NCBI GenBank assembly: GCA_030248065.1
Contig: JASAMV010002557.1
Location: 1 to 64,000, forward strand
DNA length: 64,000 bases
Reading direction: 5' to 3'
From: Rhynchonema sp. JSB1_4
Taxonomy: Eukaryota > Nematoda > Chromadorea > Monhysterida > Xyalidae
Part shown: positions 1-11,700 of the stretch, piece by piece
Layout: each line of letters begins with the position of its first letter
How positions within the stretch are numbered: the first letter of the stretch is position 1
The notes under the pieces: generated by a model
Told to the model about the DNA's origin: nothing
Seen by the model: the letters and a program-made list of their open reading frames with translations, nothing else
The model's database searches: none
Position numbers and translations under genes: made by a program

Positions 1-363
1 AGAACCGGCAGCTCTCCATGAAACGGCATGGTGTTCTTGAGCGTGTGATTTCTAAAGAACATGTTTTGGCTGAATAATGCATGTGTAATGCTGCTGATAA
101 GCTGACGGTCTGTTCTGTCTGTGTGCGCTTTACATTCTGTTTTCACTGTTGAGATTGAGACTTTGTGTGTCGGTTTAATATTGAGCTGTATTACATTTCT
201 GACGTAATGAATCTCGTATTATTGAGCATCGGAATATTGAGTTATCGGAACTTGCAATATTGAATCTACAACGGACATCCAATCACACTTAACGGCATCA
301 CTCAACCAAGCGCTACACAATGCCAGGAGCTGACTTACCCTATGCCTAGTCGCTTCCGCGATA
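1..363 (+). repeat. 5' LTR (left edge cut by window)
   Basis: This matches 2182-2544 base for base as read. It ends in GCGATA immediately before TGG at 364. By comparison with the right copy, the missing left edge should begin TGTGG. Confidence 0.9.
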
Positions 364-381
364 TGGCATCCCCTGACAACT
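364..381 (+). other. Primer binding site
   Basis: TGGCATCCCC directly abuts the LTR, as expected for a minus-strand primer site pairing with a tRNA 3' CCA end. The tRNA species was not identified. Confidence 0.6.
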
Positions 382-483
382 GATGAACTTGCGACCTGGA
401 TATTATTCGGCAACAAACGGCATTATTTCGGCGGTCTGACTGAAACATCGATCATCGGTGATCTTTCGTTTCATTCATTCATC

Positions 484-1998
484 GTGACAATGGTCGTCAC
501 GTCATATCCGGTCGATTCGGTACTCGCTGCATTGCAAGGCATCGCTGATGTTTCACAGCCTCTCGTCAAATCGGTGTTGAGTCAAATCGAGCTCGTGGAA
601 GCCGACCCATCTTCACAGGCTGATTGGGAGGAAGTCCTGGCCACGGAATCGTTGCCGAAGTTGAGTGAAATTGAGCTTCGTTTGAAATTTCAATCACAAA
701 TCTTGAATAGTTCTCTGTCTGCACTCGAAGTTCTGGATGAGCAGTCGGGTGCTGCTGTTTTCGGTGATCAATACTTCATGTTTGAAATTTTTGATGCTAA
801 CGACGAACGCACGGCTACTGTTCGTCCTCGGGCAGAGCAGCTTTGGGAGGACCTGGCTGCCATCATTTTGAAAACAAAACGCGCAATTGAGTCGCTTGAT
901 CATCGTCGTGGCAAACTTGACAAAATTGTTCGTTTGTGTCGTGATTCGGGTCGGAATTCGGATGATTTACGTGAATGTGATGTCAAGGGCAAACAGTTTG
1001 TCAGGTTGTGCGAAACCGATGTGCCGAAGAAGTCACAAGCTACGCAGTACGAGACTCCGCTGACTTTCGTTCATACCCCGGCGTACACTGCTCGCAAATC
1101 GAATTTGGTGACCACAAGTTGCCAAACGGTCGATTCGGTCACATCGAGCGCTGAGCAGGTGGCCTGTTCCGGTCCTGCTCAGGCTGCGGTCACTGGCCAG
1201 TCAATGAAACATCAGGTTACTTTGAGGTCGAAACCAGTGGCAACTAAACAGAATCGTTCTAAACCCACCCAAAAGTGTCTGTTTTGCTCTAGTACCCAAC
1301 ATTTTAGCGACGACTGCCACATTGTCTGCACTCTAGCGGCCCGGAAGCAGTTTTATAAAAGTATGCGGCTGTGTTTCAAGTGTTCTGGATTTGGGCATTT
1401 ATCGGTTCGGTGCAAATCCAAATTGAAGCCGTGTTATCACTGTGGTTCTGTTGCGCATGCACGGTCGCTGTGTGGTGCATTGCACGTGAAGTCGGTTCCC
1501 GACCCTCCACGTTATTTTGTCGGTGGGGAGGGCAGGCCTGGTGCAAATCGAGGGCCCACCAATCCAATTTCGAGTCCAAACATGCCATTGTGGTGGCACA
1601 TGCTTTTCAGCAAACAACAGAATCCACATCGCGTGATGAACTCGGCAGGCGGACCCGTGTGTCAGTCACACTGTTTCGGTGTCGAACGTCAGCGAAACGC
1701 ACTTCGTGACGATGGCTATTCGTGTCAGTTCGGTGGAGACGTGCATTCCTTAGATGGCATGAGTCGTGTCGGTCGGCCCGGGTGGTGCAAGGGTCAAGTC
1801 GGTCGTGTCGTCAAGCCCGAGTGCTCGCTATCGTCATCACAACGTGTCGGTTCGGTGGTCACACAACGGGGTCCAGTGGTCAAGCAGTGTTTCGGTGCAA
1901 CAACGACGCAACAACGATCGCGTCAGGCACACTGGTTGAACAACGGCCATGCGAACAATCCAACGTCAATCGCATTCAGTCGAGGTCAATGGCGGTGA
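484..1998 (+). CDS. Gag-like polyprotein with three zinc knuckles
   Basis: A 504-residue ORF. The first ~200 residues are a helical region rich in Leu, Glu and Asp, resembling the DUF1759-type capsid part of BEL/Pao Gag. Around residues 264-330 come three Cys/His knuckles in the spacing typical of this superfamily: CLFCSSTQHFSDDCH, CFKCSGFGHLSVRCK and CYHCGSVAHARSLC. The last ~165 residues (rich in Gly, Arg, Gln and Ser) match no protease or polymerase domain that I recognise, and may be rearranged sequence that stays open by chance. It would package element RNA into virus-like particles in the cytoplasm. The start is the ATG at 490 or a few codons upstream of it; upstream frames contain stops. 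Confidence 0.75.
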   Translation: MTMVVTSYPVDSVLAALQGIADVSQPLVKSVLSQIELVEADPSSQADWEEVLATESLPKLSEIELRLKFQSQILNSSLSALEVLDEQSGAAVFGDQYFMFEIFDANDERTATVRPRAEQLWEDLAAIILKTKRAIESLDHRRGKLDKIVRLCRDSGRNSDDLRECDVKGKQFVRLCETDVPKKSQATQYETPLTFVHTPAYTARKSNLVTTSCQTVDSVTSSAEQVACSGPAQAAVTGQSMKHQVTLRSKPVATKQNRSKPTQKCLFCSSTQHFSDDCHIVCTLAARKQFYKSMRLCFKCSGFGHLSVRCKSKLKPCYHCGSVAHARSLCGALHVKSVPDPPRYFVGGEGRPGANRGPTNPISSPNMPLWWHMLFSKQQNPHRVMNSAGGPVCQSHCFGVERQRNALRDDGYSCQFGGDVHSLDGMSRVGRPGWCKGQVGRVVKPECSLSSSQRVGSVVTQRGPVVKQCFGATTTQQRSRQAHWLNNGHANNPTSIAFSRGQWR

Positions 1999-2165
1999 AT
2001 GATTCTGCCCAGTGATCATTGGCGGGCAAGAACTCAGTCTCTATCGGATAAATCTATTTCGCTTACAAACAACAACCAAGCATCTACCTACACTTTTATT
2101 GAGCAACATTAGGTCATCACTTTTCGGTAACCCCCTTTTCGGTTGGCTAATTACTTTCTTTTCTG

Positions 2166-2176
2166 AAAGTGGGGAG
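2166..2176 (+). other. Polypurine tract
   Basis: GAAAGTGGGGAG lies immediately upstream of the TGTGG start of the 3' LTR, where plus-strand priming would occur. Confidence 0.6.
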
Positions 2177-2544
2177 TGTGGAGAACCGGCAGCTCTCCAT
2201 GAAACGGCATGGTGTTCTTGAGCGTGTGATTTCTAAAGAACATGTTTTGGCTGAATAATGCATGTGTAATGCTGCTGATAAGCTGACGGTCTGTTCTGTC
2301 TGTGTGCGCTTTACATTCTGTTTTCACTGTTGAGATTGAGACTTTGTGTGTCGGTTTAATATTGAGCTGTATTACATTTCTGACGTAATGAATCTCGTAT
2401 TATTGAGCATCGGAATATTGAGTTATCGGAACTTGCAATATTGAATCTACAACGGACATCCAATCACACTTAACGGCATCACTCAACCAAGCGCTACACA
2501 ATGCCAGGAGCTGACTTACCCTATGCCTAGTCGCTTCCGCGATA
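2177..2544 (+). repeat. 3' LTR
   Basis: It starts TGTGGAGAACC and ends CGCGATA; the following bases (GTTTCAAT) are outside the repeat. About 368 bp. Confidence 0.9.
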
Positions 2545-2774
2545 GTTTCAATATTCAGTTTATACTATTTTTCAAAACACGGGGGAGCCCGCTGAATATC
2601 AGCTAACGCAAATTACAATGGGCTTTATTAACAAATCCCGAAACATTCTCAATGCAAAAAACACGGGACCGAGGCATGGGACTGTTCTGGATCGATCACC
2701 AAGTTTCCTACAAACCACAATGTCACACAAAATGTCATATCGGGCAGAAAAAAAGAAATGCAATGCACACGCAC

Positions 2775-5700
2775 TTGCAGATATCCGGCCTTGTCATGGA
2801 AGTTCGCCTCCCTGCCCGGTGCGTGCATCGGTTGCATGACTGCATCGACGAACATTTTCAGTGGTGTCGTGATGTCGGCAAAGTCTTCGGCGACCTACAA
2901 ATCGTAATGGTGATAATTAGCCCTAGAGACGTTTTTCTAATTTTAAGTATGCCCGACCTTGTCAGTCAACATTCGACTCAGCAAGTCCCTCAGCTGCTCC
3001 AGCTGTGATCGCAGTGTGGTGGCCAGTGCACGCGCCTCGGGTGAATTGCCCTGCAATGGCAGGGCACAAGTTTGGATCTGTCGTAAAAAGTCGAAAACTA
3101 AAAATCACGAAACCGAGATGCTGCATGTACTTCACGACAATAATGAATGTTCATTGACGACAGTATTACGCGCAAACACCACTTGCGTTAGCGAACGCTG
3201 CTTCTGTTTTCTATTAAACGACAGAAATCATAAACGTCAAACAAAGACAATAAATCTTTCGACAAAAACGTAAATCAAATGGCGATTCTAATACGGGAAA
3301 CTGTTGGGCCAAATATGAAAAGAAATAAAACACACCAAATAACAGTACGACCAAGCGAGCAACAGTCAACAACCGGACCGAGACCACTACTTCAACATAC
3401 AGTATCTGCCACACACTAATACGTACACTGTCTTTCACATCCTGTTCCTCCACCATTACAGGCATGTTGATCGCGTAAGCACGATTAGTAGATGGACAAC
3501 TGCGTGCGCGTCGTCTTTTTTGTTTCCACAGCTTTCTAGTAAGTTCCTGTCTAAGTCGGGTCAGATGTGCAGCGAGTAGCTCCACAGGGAGCCGAGGTTT
3601 TTCTGGTGGCGAATAATGTGGTTGTTCTTCATGGTCACCAATCAATATTTTGCTCGGTGCACTGTCGCGTCGTCTGATTAATCGTGGTGTGCAGAACGGG
3701 TATGACTTGGGTGGCGGTTGGTTGAACGCAGTGGCATCTCGGCGATGGTGAAGTGGCGCCTTGTTACAAGATGATTGCAGCACGACAGGGGACACGAGAC
3801 AGTGGCGTACCTCGAAGAATCTGGCTGACTCGAAAGGGCACAGGCCTTGTTTGGTCACCACGTGCGATACGACTGACGCACCGCACGGCTAGAAACGAAA
3901 TAGGACACGAGAGGGTTAAGCAACGGGATAAAGCCTGGGTGAAGCGGGGAAATGGAAAGTGCAACGGTACGCCTTATCACATATAATATCTTAACACTTA
4001 TCACACCAATATCTCAAGCTCTGCGAAACAAAGACATTGTCATATCAAACACTGGTGGCAGTGGCAGAGTGCTGAGATGCGAAACAAGAAAACAAACGCC
4101 AGGGTAACTAGCATTCGTTCATATGGTATCATGGACAAGGATCTTATAATACCCATACTATGCAATGCACACGGGCAACGAAACCAAACAAAACCACCCG
4201 GGATTAAAGCTATAGCTCAAATAAGGGGCTACCGTGGGTGGTACGCTACTGCGTTACGCGCTAGTTGAGCTAAAAACTACAGCGCGCGTATGCAGGGTTG
4301 GGCAAAAAAAACGTTTTTTTCCAAAAAATCGTTTTTTTTAAAAAAAACGTTTTTTTTAAAAAAACCGTTTTTTTAAAACGCCCAGATGACCAAAATATGC
4401 CCCCAAAAAATTGGAAAACGCTCATGTTGTGAAGAAAACGTGGTTAAATGAAGTCATTCTATGTGTTCTGAGGCAAAATAAACAGGTTTCAACCCTTTTC
4501 TAGCGAGTTGTTAAGATCCCATATCAGACCCGCATCATGGGACCAACTTTGGCCGGGGTCATCACTGAAAGTCAAACTCCGTATATCGACGTATCTCGAC
4601 AAAGTAAAAATTGGTCGAAAATTTTTTGAAAAAAATGGGACAAAAAATTGATTTTCCTTGATAATCAGGGTACTTTCCCTGAAAAATCAGGGAAAATCAA
4701 GGAAATTCAGGATTTAAAAAAAACGAAAAACGACCCAGGCGTTTTTTTAAAAAAAAAACGTGGTTTTTTTTAAGAAAAAACGCCGTCGTTTTTTTTGCCC
4801 AACCCTGCGCGTATGGCGCTATTATCAGCCAACTGCGGGCAAGCACAAGAAACAAGAAAGTAATTCCAAACAATGGACTATGCGGTTGGGTGTCAAACGT
4901 GTGACTGGATCTATTCTGTTTTGGTCACATAGTAGACACGATCCGATCACTAAGTATGATACCGACTGCAATAATGCAAGTTCCCATATGAGCCTGGTCA
5001 ACCCACCAATCCACGTCGCTGCAGATCAGCCAGTGCGCTGGCCTGTCGATCGATTTCGTCACATAATTGCAGCAATCGCAACTTTTCGCGTCCACCGCAG
5101 AATTCTGCGACGCGACGGCCCTCTTCGGTCACCATACGGATTGCGGCCAGACCTGTAGCACATGTATGATGGGGCATAAAAATGATTGGGTTACATTGGG
5201 CAGAGCACGTTTCGAACACGGAAGCACTGGTAAACAGAAGCCACTTGACAGTGGTTCAGGCTTGCATTCAGGGCCCAGATATGCCTGAGCGTAGGGTCAG
5301 GTCTCATATGTGCCCCATGGAGCCTTAGTGCAGGCATAAGCCTCAGTTTAGGATAAAACATTCTCGTGTGCCGTGAGCTTTACTAGCACTATGAAACTGC
5401 ATAAAGTGATAGTCTAATCGTACAACTTCATCAACTTATAGTTATGTACCTCAACAACAGTGGTGACAATCAGTTATTTTTCAATTACTATGCTAACATC
5501 AATCAGCTGAACGTTTGCCAACAAAGAGCATAAATTATTGAATTGTATTATTGTGAGTGAGTGAACAACGGCAGCGCTTTTTCTCACACATTTTACAACA
5601 CAAACGAATAGTGTTGTGTTTTCTTCACACTATCTACACTCTGTCCATGTAAAAATCCCCGACCTGTTTTACTGATACACACGTAAACTACCCAGGTATA

Positions 5701-8700
5701 TGTACAGCTTTGTAATCACCCCAGAAAGATGCACACATAGCGTTATGCAATTTTGACAAAAAATTCTCACAAAATATGGTTTTTCCACAACCTGGCGTGT
5801 GATCCTAAGTAAAATCAGCTGTGAAATGCAGTGCGGAAACCACCCCTGAGAAATCAGGTTTAACGCGGTCTCTCATCCAAGCAAAACGCGTGTTCTCAGA
5901 CCCTTGCAGACCGACGCTAAACTATTATTTCAACGACATAGCTAAATCCCAACGCTTGGTTGACTGACAGGCAATGCAAACAAATGATGATGCTACATTA
6001 CAATGGAATATGGATAAGCTGATCTCACTGCTGCGCTGCAGTCTTGCGCGCAGTCAAACAGGTTTTGCTGGGTAGCACACTGTGCTGCACCACCAACGGG
6101 TGTACCAACTATGTATCTGTCACTGATATTTGGGCACTGCATAAACACAAAGACAGGGTCGATTGGTAGCAATACGCCGATTGTTGGCAAAAGGGGACAG
6201 ATCACCAGACGATCATGAACATATGGTAGTATAGTATCCGGCCCTAATGGTAAAACACCCCGTGTAGCTACCGTTTGCATACTGAGACCCTCTACATGGT
6301 GAGCATTTTACCGGAAGTTCGGTACTATTTTGTTTGAGCTTGTGATAACACACCATATGGTAAATATTCTTTTAGTGTTCGAACATGTTGAATCTAGATC
6401 ATGTCACCAAAAGAGGGTGCACTTTAAGCACGCACCGAGTCCCCTATCGTCTATCTGCGGGTTGTCGAGCCATTTCAATGCCTGTTCGATACGACCCCAG
6501 ACGGTGTGCGCTGTCTGCACTGCGCCCGAGCGTTCCATGTTCTGCAAATTTCGACGTTCATCTTTGACTTGGTCACATAATATGAACTTTGCAGCGTGGT
6601 TCTAGTCGTCCATTTCGACATGTTTTCCCAGAGGAGCGCTGCACAAGATCATCAGATGGCCAGGGCATGTGACTCCAAAAAGACATCCGATGGTTTCAGA
6701 ATTTCCAGGAGTTAAACCGCCCCCTAGAAGAAACAAGCAACAACACACGTGTCCCATTACCTGTATGGCACGCTGCAATGTGCCAGCGTAGTCCTTGGTG
6801 CCGACCAACTCTCGCAGTTTCTGCGCCGCGTTGCGACACAGACTTTGCGCCTGAAAGAAGGACACTACAGTGAAACATCGTTGACATACTGTACGTGTGC
6901 CAAATGCCAGTCTTGTCTTGGTCACCTAACTTTGTGACATTTGAAGATTTGAATATATTTCAAGATTTACTGATACCAATGATTTCAACCATCATAAAAA
7001 ATTTTATTACATGGTTTGGAACCAACTTTTACCCTTGTCCAAACTGGTGTCATAAATCTCAAAATATACTAAATAGAAGAAAATTACGTGTCAACGGCAG
7101 TGTTCGGCCAGTCCGACAATCAAATTGCTAGGTGTCAAAGGTAGAAGGTCTAAGCCTGACCTGAGGCGTGTGTCCCTGACCGGATTGTCTAAGCTCGCAT
7201 ATGCTGTCGGTCATGCTGTGCAACTCTGACACACTGCGTCTGATTGCGTGCGAATCCTCGGGCAACGAGCGCGATGCGATCTTTTCGGCGTACTCAAGAA
7301 TGCGACGGATGGACTTCTCGCCTGAATTTCAGGGGAAATGATTGGCTGGATTACTCCAAATCAGAAGTGAACTCAAGATTCCCATAAAACAAACAGATAT
7401 GTGAAATGCCGCCGAAATTCATTTTGAATGAAGCGAAAGAGCTTATAAAATGGTGAAACCATAACCCACCAACACCGCCACGCAGCGCGTTGGGATCGGA
7501 GAGCCAGTCCAGGGCCGCTTGAAGTAGACTTTCAATAGCACCCTGTAGTTACGCAGTTAAATGAAACGTTTTTTACACGGTTGATCCATAAAGTAGCAAG
7601 CGAGAGCATTCTGGACTTAATTTCGATACTAATTCGAATATAGATATGGCAAAAACCATCAGACCGACTCACATAAGCCTTTTTCATGACCGTCAGATTG
7701 TCAGCATCCCACTCCTCTTCATCATAACTTGTCAATTGCAGCACTCGGATAATCTCATTCATTTCATCGGTCATTCGTTGAGCCAAATAATTGCGGTTCT
7801 CACCCGCCTCGTGCACACCCTTGAGTGTACCTGAACATACATTGATTGGCTTGAACAATAGAACGTGTTTTGGTTGTCAGTCGCGCCCGTTTGTACAGGT
7901 GTGCGGTGCATCAGGTCATCGTCAGTGTGGTGCCAATGTGCCCGATGGTCACGTGAGCCCAAAACATACATACCGGTACAAGCCCCCCCAAACGTGCTTT
8001 TTTCAAAATTCACTGGTTGCACCAAACATTTTTTGAGGTTTGTTTGAAAAGGCAAACTGTGAAACAATTCTTCGGTAAATGAATATTCACTAAAAAGATA
8101 AAAACAACGAACCCTCATTGTGAATCTGTATGTATATTTTCATGGCACAAATCAATATGGGCGACAGTGTTTTTATCGAATCCATGCATCGAATCAGTAT
8201 CTCGCGATGCACGACATGGGTCAGCTCCTTTTCGCGAGCGTCAATGTCTTTCGACACACGTGACAGCCACGGACTGATGTCCTGATTTAGGAGGGTGATA
8301 TAAAATATGGTACAGCGTGTTGTGGTCAAGTTAGATCAGTTGTTTCACCGACAAGCGGGGCGCCAGGTCATCATCAATATGTAATTGAACCAGATCACCC
8401 CATGGCCCAAAAACTGCAAATCTGATTACGTGTCATTTCAGCACAGCCTGATTACCGTACGTCAGCTACATGACTTGATAAACCAGTAAGTGTTGTTTCC
8501 CAACGGTTCATTACAACTTTAACTTTTATGCCAATTTAAACAAAATGTTGCCCAGTGAGCTCGGTGGATGCAATCCGATCTCAAGTTTGAAATTATTCGG
8601 TCCATCAAATTACTATAATGATTTATTTGTTGAGCTATTTTGTTGATAACCACGAAAAGTTACCAAATTAATCGACGTACTTTGACAAATACGGCCAGAT

Positions 8701-11700
8701 CGTCCATGCTGTCAATGACTTCGGCGACTTGTAGGTAATCGAGCACTTTCTTGCAGCCGCGAATGATCTTACGAACCTCGGACTCGTCGAAACACAACAG
8801 CAATGATGATGTGCCTTGCAGGATGCCTGTAATTGATAGTGTGAGAACGGGTGGACGTTGTGAATTCTGGGCACAGCACCAAACTGGGTGATCAGTCCGT
8901 CCTTGACCAGCATTGGGCAAGTAATGGGGCCAACAAATTCCGAAATCTCACTGGTACAAAAAGTTACGTGACGAAGGCAGGACCGGACGACCGGGGACAG
9001 TTCAAAATCAACAAGTTTGATGCCGGCGACCGCCGTTGAGCATTTCGGCTGCTCAGTTGCCACAGATGCGGTGTTGGTGCATCAGAGCATCATCAGTGCG
9101 AACACTTCATGGCGTCATGCTAATGACCCCGTTCTCATGAAACGTCACAAAATTGCGAAAATGCACAACATCGTCAAAGCGTCAACAGAAAACTGACCCC
9201 TAGCACCATCGATGAGTTTTCTCCTGGCGGGTCCCGAGTACGGGTCATGTGTGAGCATGCGACAAGCCTCCTCCAGCAGACGACTGCTGGTTTCGACACG
9301 TTTCAATGCCGGCGGCATGTCTTGTTGCAGAATACGGTCATCGGACGAGTGACAGGTTTCGTAGCCAACCTGCAAATCAGGGATAACTTGGCAATGTTCC
9401 ACGGGTAGAGACTGTTTATACAGTATTGTGCAGATCGAAGCCCATACGGTGTAGGCATTTCAACCCTAAAATAACAAACATTGCACGAACCCTGACTAAA
9501 TTATCGACGGCCTTGCTGACGGCTTCGACCGGTCTGGTCAGATCGGGCATTGCATTGCCATCCTCTGCCTCCTCGTGCAGGATCACCAGTCGCGATACCT
9601 GAGTGATCAAGGCGATATTGGTGCGAACTAGTTTTTTCGACCGCGCATACAATGGTTTTAGGTTGGTTTTGGGTTTAGGTTTGTTGTTGATTGGTGTTGT
9701 TTTAATTGGTGGCTGCTCTTGTTGTTGTAATGTTGTGGTTGACGTTGAGGTCGTTCGGTGTTTGAGCATATTCGTTTTTAATGAGACAGCAGTGCGTTGG
9801 TTTCGCAATAGTTAGAATTCGTCTTATGGATCATGCGTGGTAAATCCAGTTTTTCGAACTAACTAGATCTTACTCGATTAGGTCGAAAACTGTCAACGTA
9901 CCTTATAAAACACTTTAGAGGTGAGTCTATGTGCAACCATGCATGCCGTACGGTTATTAGTGCACCACACCATTATCACAGAGGCTGTAGGGACCACTTG
10001 CGTGTTGCGTGTCAAGGTGTCATGTAGTAACGCATCAAGGGCAACCAAACAGATGTTAGCTACAACAGCTACGACACATGTGAAAGTCAATCAGACGAAA
10101 ACAAGCCAGCCAGCTGCAGCCACCAGCCAACCAACAAAACTAAGCGAGTCAAGGCGGTTAACTTATGCCTGGGTGATGTGGTGTCATGCCATTGTCAGGT
10201 CAAGAAAACTATTTGTGGCAGGTTACTTGAGCAAGCTGAAACCACAACAAGCTAATTTACCGGAAGCGTGCGAAAATGGTAAACAAATCCAACTATGGAA
10301 AGTAAGCGGCACTGGCAATGAACACATGCATATTTGGTTAGTTGCAGACAGACCGGACAGATCAGATTTAGAACATGCACAAAATCAGTTGCTACCAGTG
10401 AGCAAGACGTTAAATAGGTAACCATATCTAGTACCTGTACGTGGTTCTGACACAAGCAAACCAGACATTTTAACACGAAAAACAAGCATTCGTTTATACG
10501 CACAGTTTGCATCGGATCGTGTCTGCGCATGATGGCACAAATCGGACAGTTGTCCTGCGTCAGTTGGACACCCTCCTCCAAATGAACGCCCAATTCAGAC
10601 CCCAGATTCACGCTATTCACCGACTGCGAATGGGCTGAATGCAATTTGGCCTGTACTTCCTGTCGTTGTTCATTGGTGTCCTTTTGTGGTACAGTCAAAT
10701 CCTGGTCTGCGCTGTCATCTCCGGCCGGCACCGGTGTCCGGTCCTTGTCCGAGTCGGGTTTGCCTGAATCGTCAGGCTCGACTGACCCTTCGACGGTTGT
10801 GATTGACTCGGCTGGCGGTTCAGATGTGCCGGTGGTTGTCGTGTTGTCGTCGGCAGCGACCGCAGCAGGGCGATGTTGCGGGGTGGCATTCACAGCCGTC
10901 AACGCCTTGTGCAGCTACAACACAAACATACATGCCAACCAACAATCTCTGTCTCAACAAATGCAAACTGAAACAAGCTGGCAGCACGTGTATGTGCACC
11001 GGATGTGCATTTGTCTATCAACTTGCTATGAACGAAACCACACACACACACATGGACATGGGTGCGGAAATAAACAAAAAGCAAACAAACAAAAACTAAG
11101 GGTATATATTTCTGGTGCTGGTTTCAAATACATTTATGTCACATGCGAGATGGGATGTTTGCCGTGTATTGATTTTGCTTTGCAACTTTCAGCTACCGCG
11201 CGTGTGTACACCAAGCATAAACAGCGAGCCCCATCCCAAAAGCTTAGTCATCTCGAATGAAATGCGAATGTAGCAGATGACTGCATCATAAAATTACTGT
11301 TACGATGGCTTCCAATCATGAGCAATCGGTCTTAAACAAGCACTGAACACACGTAGAACGCTGATAAGACTCTTTTTATTGGCAAATCGCTCAAAACAAC
11401 AATGTGTAGGAGCGCACCTGTTCCGACATTTTGAATCCGGACTCGATGAGTTGATATCGCAGATACTGCCATCGATCATCTGAGACACCAAACTTCACTT
11501 TTCTCAGCGCCGTCCTCTCGCCGGTGACACGCAGTTGCATGAGTCGTTGTCTCAATGTCGACGTACGTTTCGTGCCCCTGCCACCATTCTGCGTGCCATT
11601 GTTCTGGCCAGTGCTGGTCCTATTGTCACTTGATGCCTCGACCTCAGCCAGCAGATCAACCACTGATGGATGATCGATCAGTTCAATGCTCAGCGGTCGA

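Larger units (their letters stand above)
1..2544 (+). mobile_element. Gag-only BEL/Pao-like LTR retrotransposon
   Basis: Two direct repeats (1-363 and 2177-2544) flank a 1.8-kb internal region with a primer-binding-site-like TGG directly after the left LTR, one gag-like ORF, and a purine tract just before the right LTR. No reverse transcriptase, RNase H or integrase is present; the internal region is far too short for pol, so the copy must depend on enzymes from a full-length relative. As far as I can read, the two LTRs are identical over the shared 363 bases, which implies a recent insertion. The left LTR is cut by the window edge (about five bases missing), so the target-site duplication cannot be checked. 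It lies between vinculin exon 13 and the exons beyond the window, in sense opposite to vinculin. BEL/Pao is inferred from the gag zinc-knuckle pattern; a Gypsy-type element is less likely. Confidence 0.85.

Noticed and set aside
1371..2221. Overlapping frames in the LTR element as extra genes
   Set aside because: They overlap gag in other frames, lack any pol or env motif and partly extend into the 3' LTR.
6602..6925. Continuous frame across vinculin exon 9 and the following intron
   Set aside because: Only 6761-6850 aligns with vinculin; the rest is intron read-through past a good donor.
9921..10421. 166-codon plus-strand frame in vinculin intron 1
   Set aside because: No family match, no splice context and overlapping antisense frames of similar quality.
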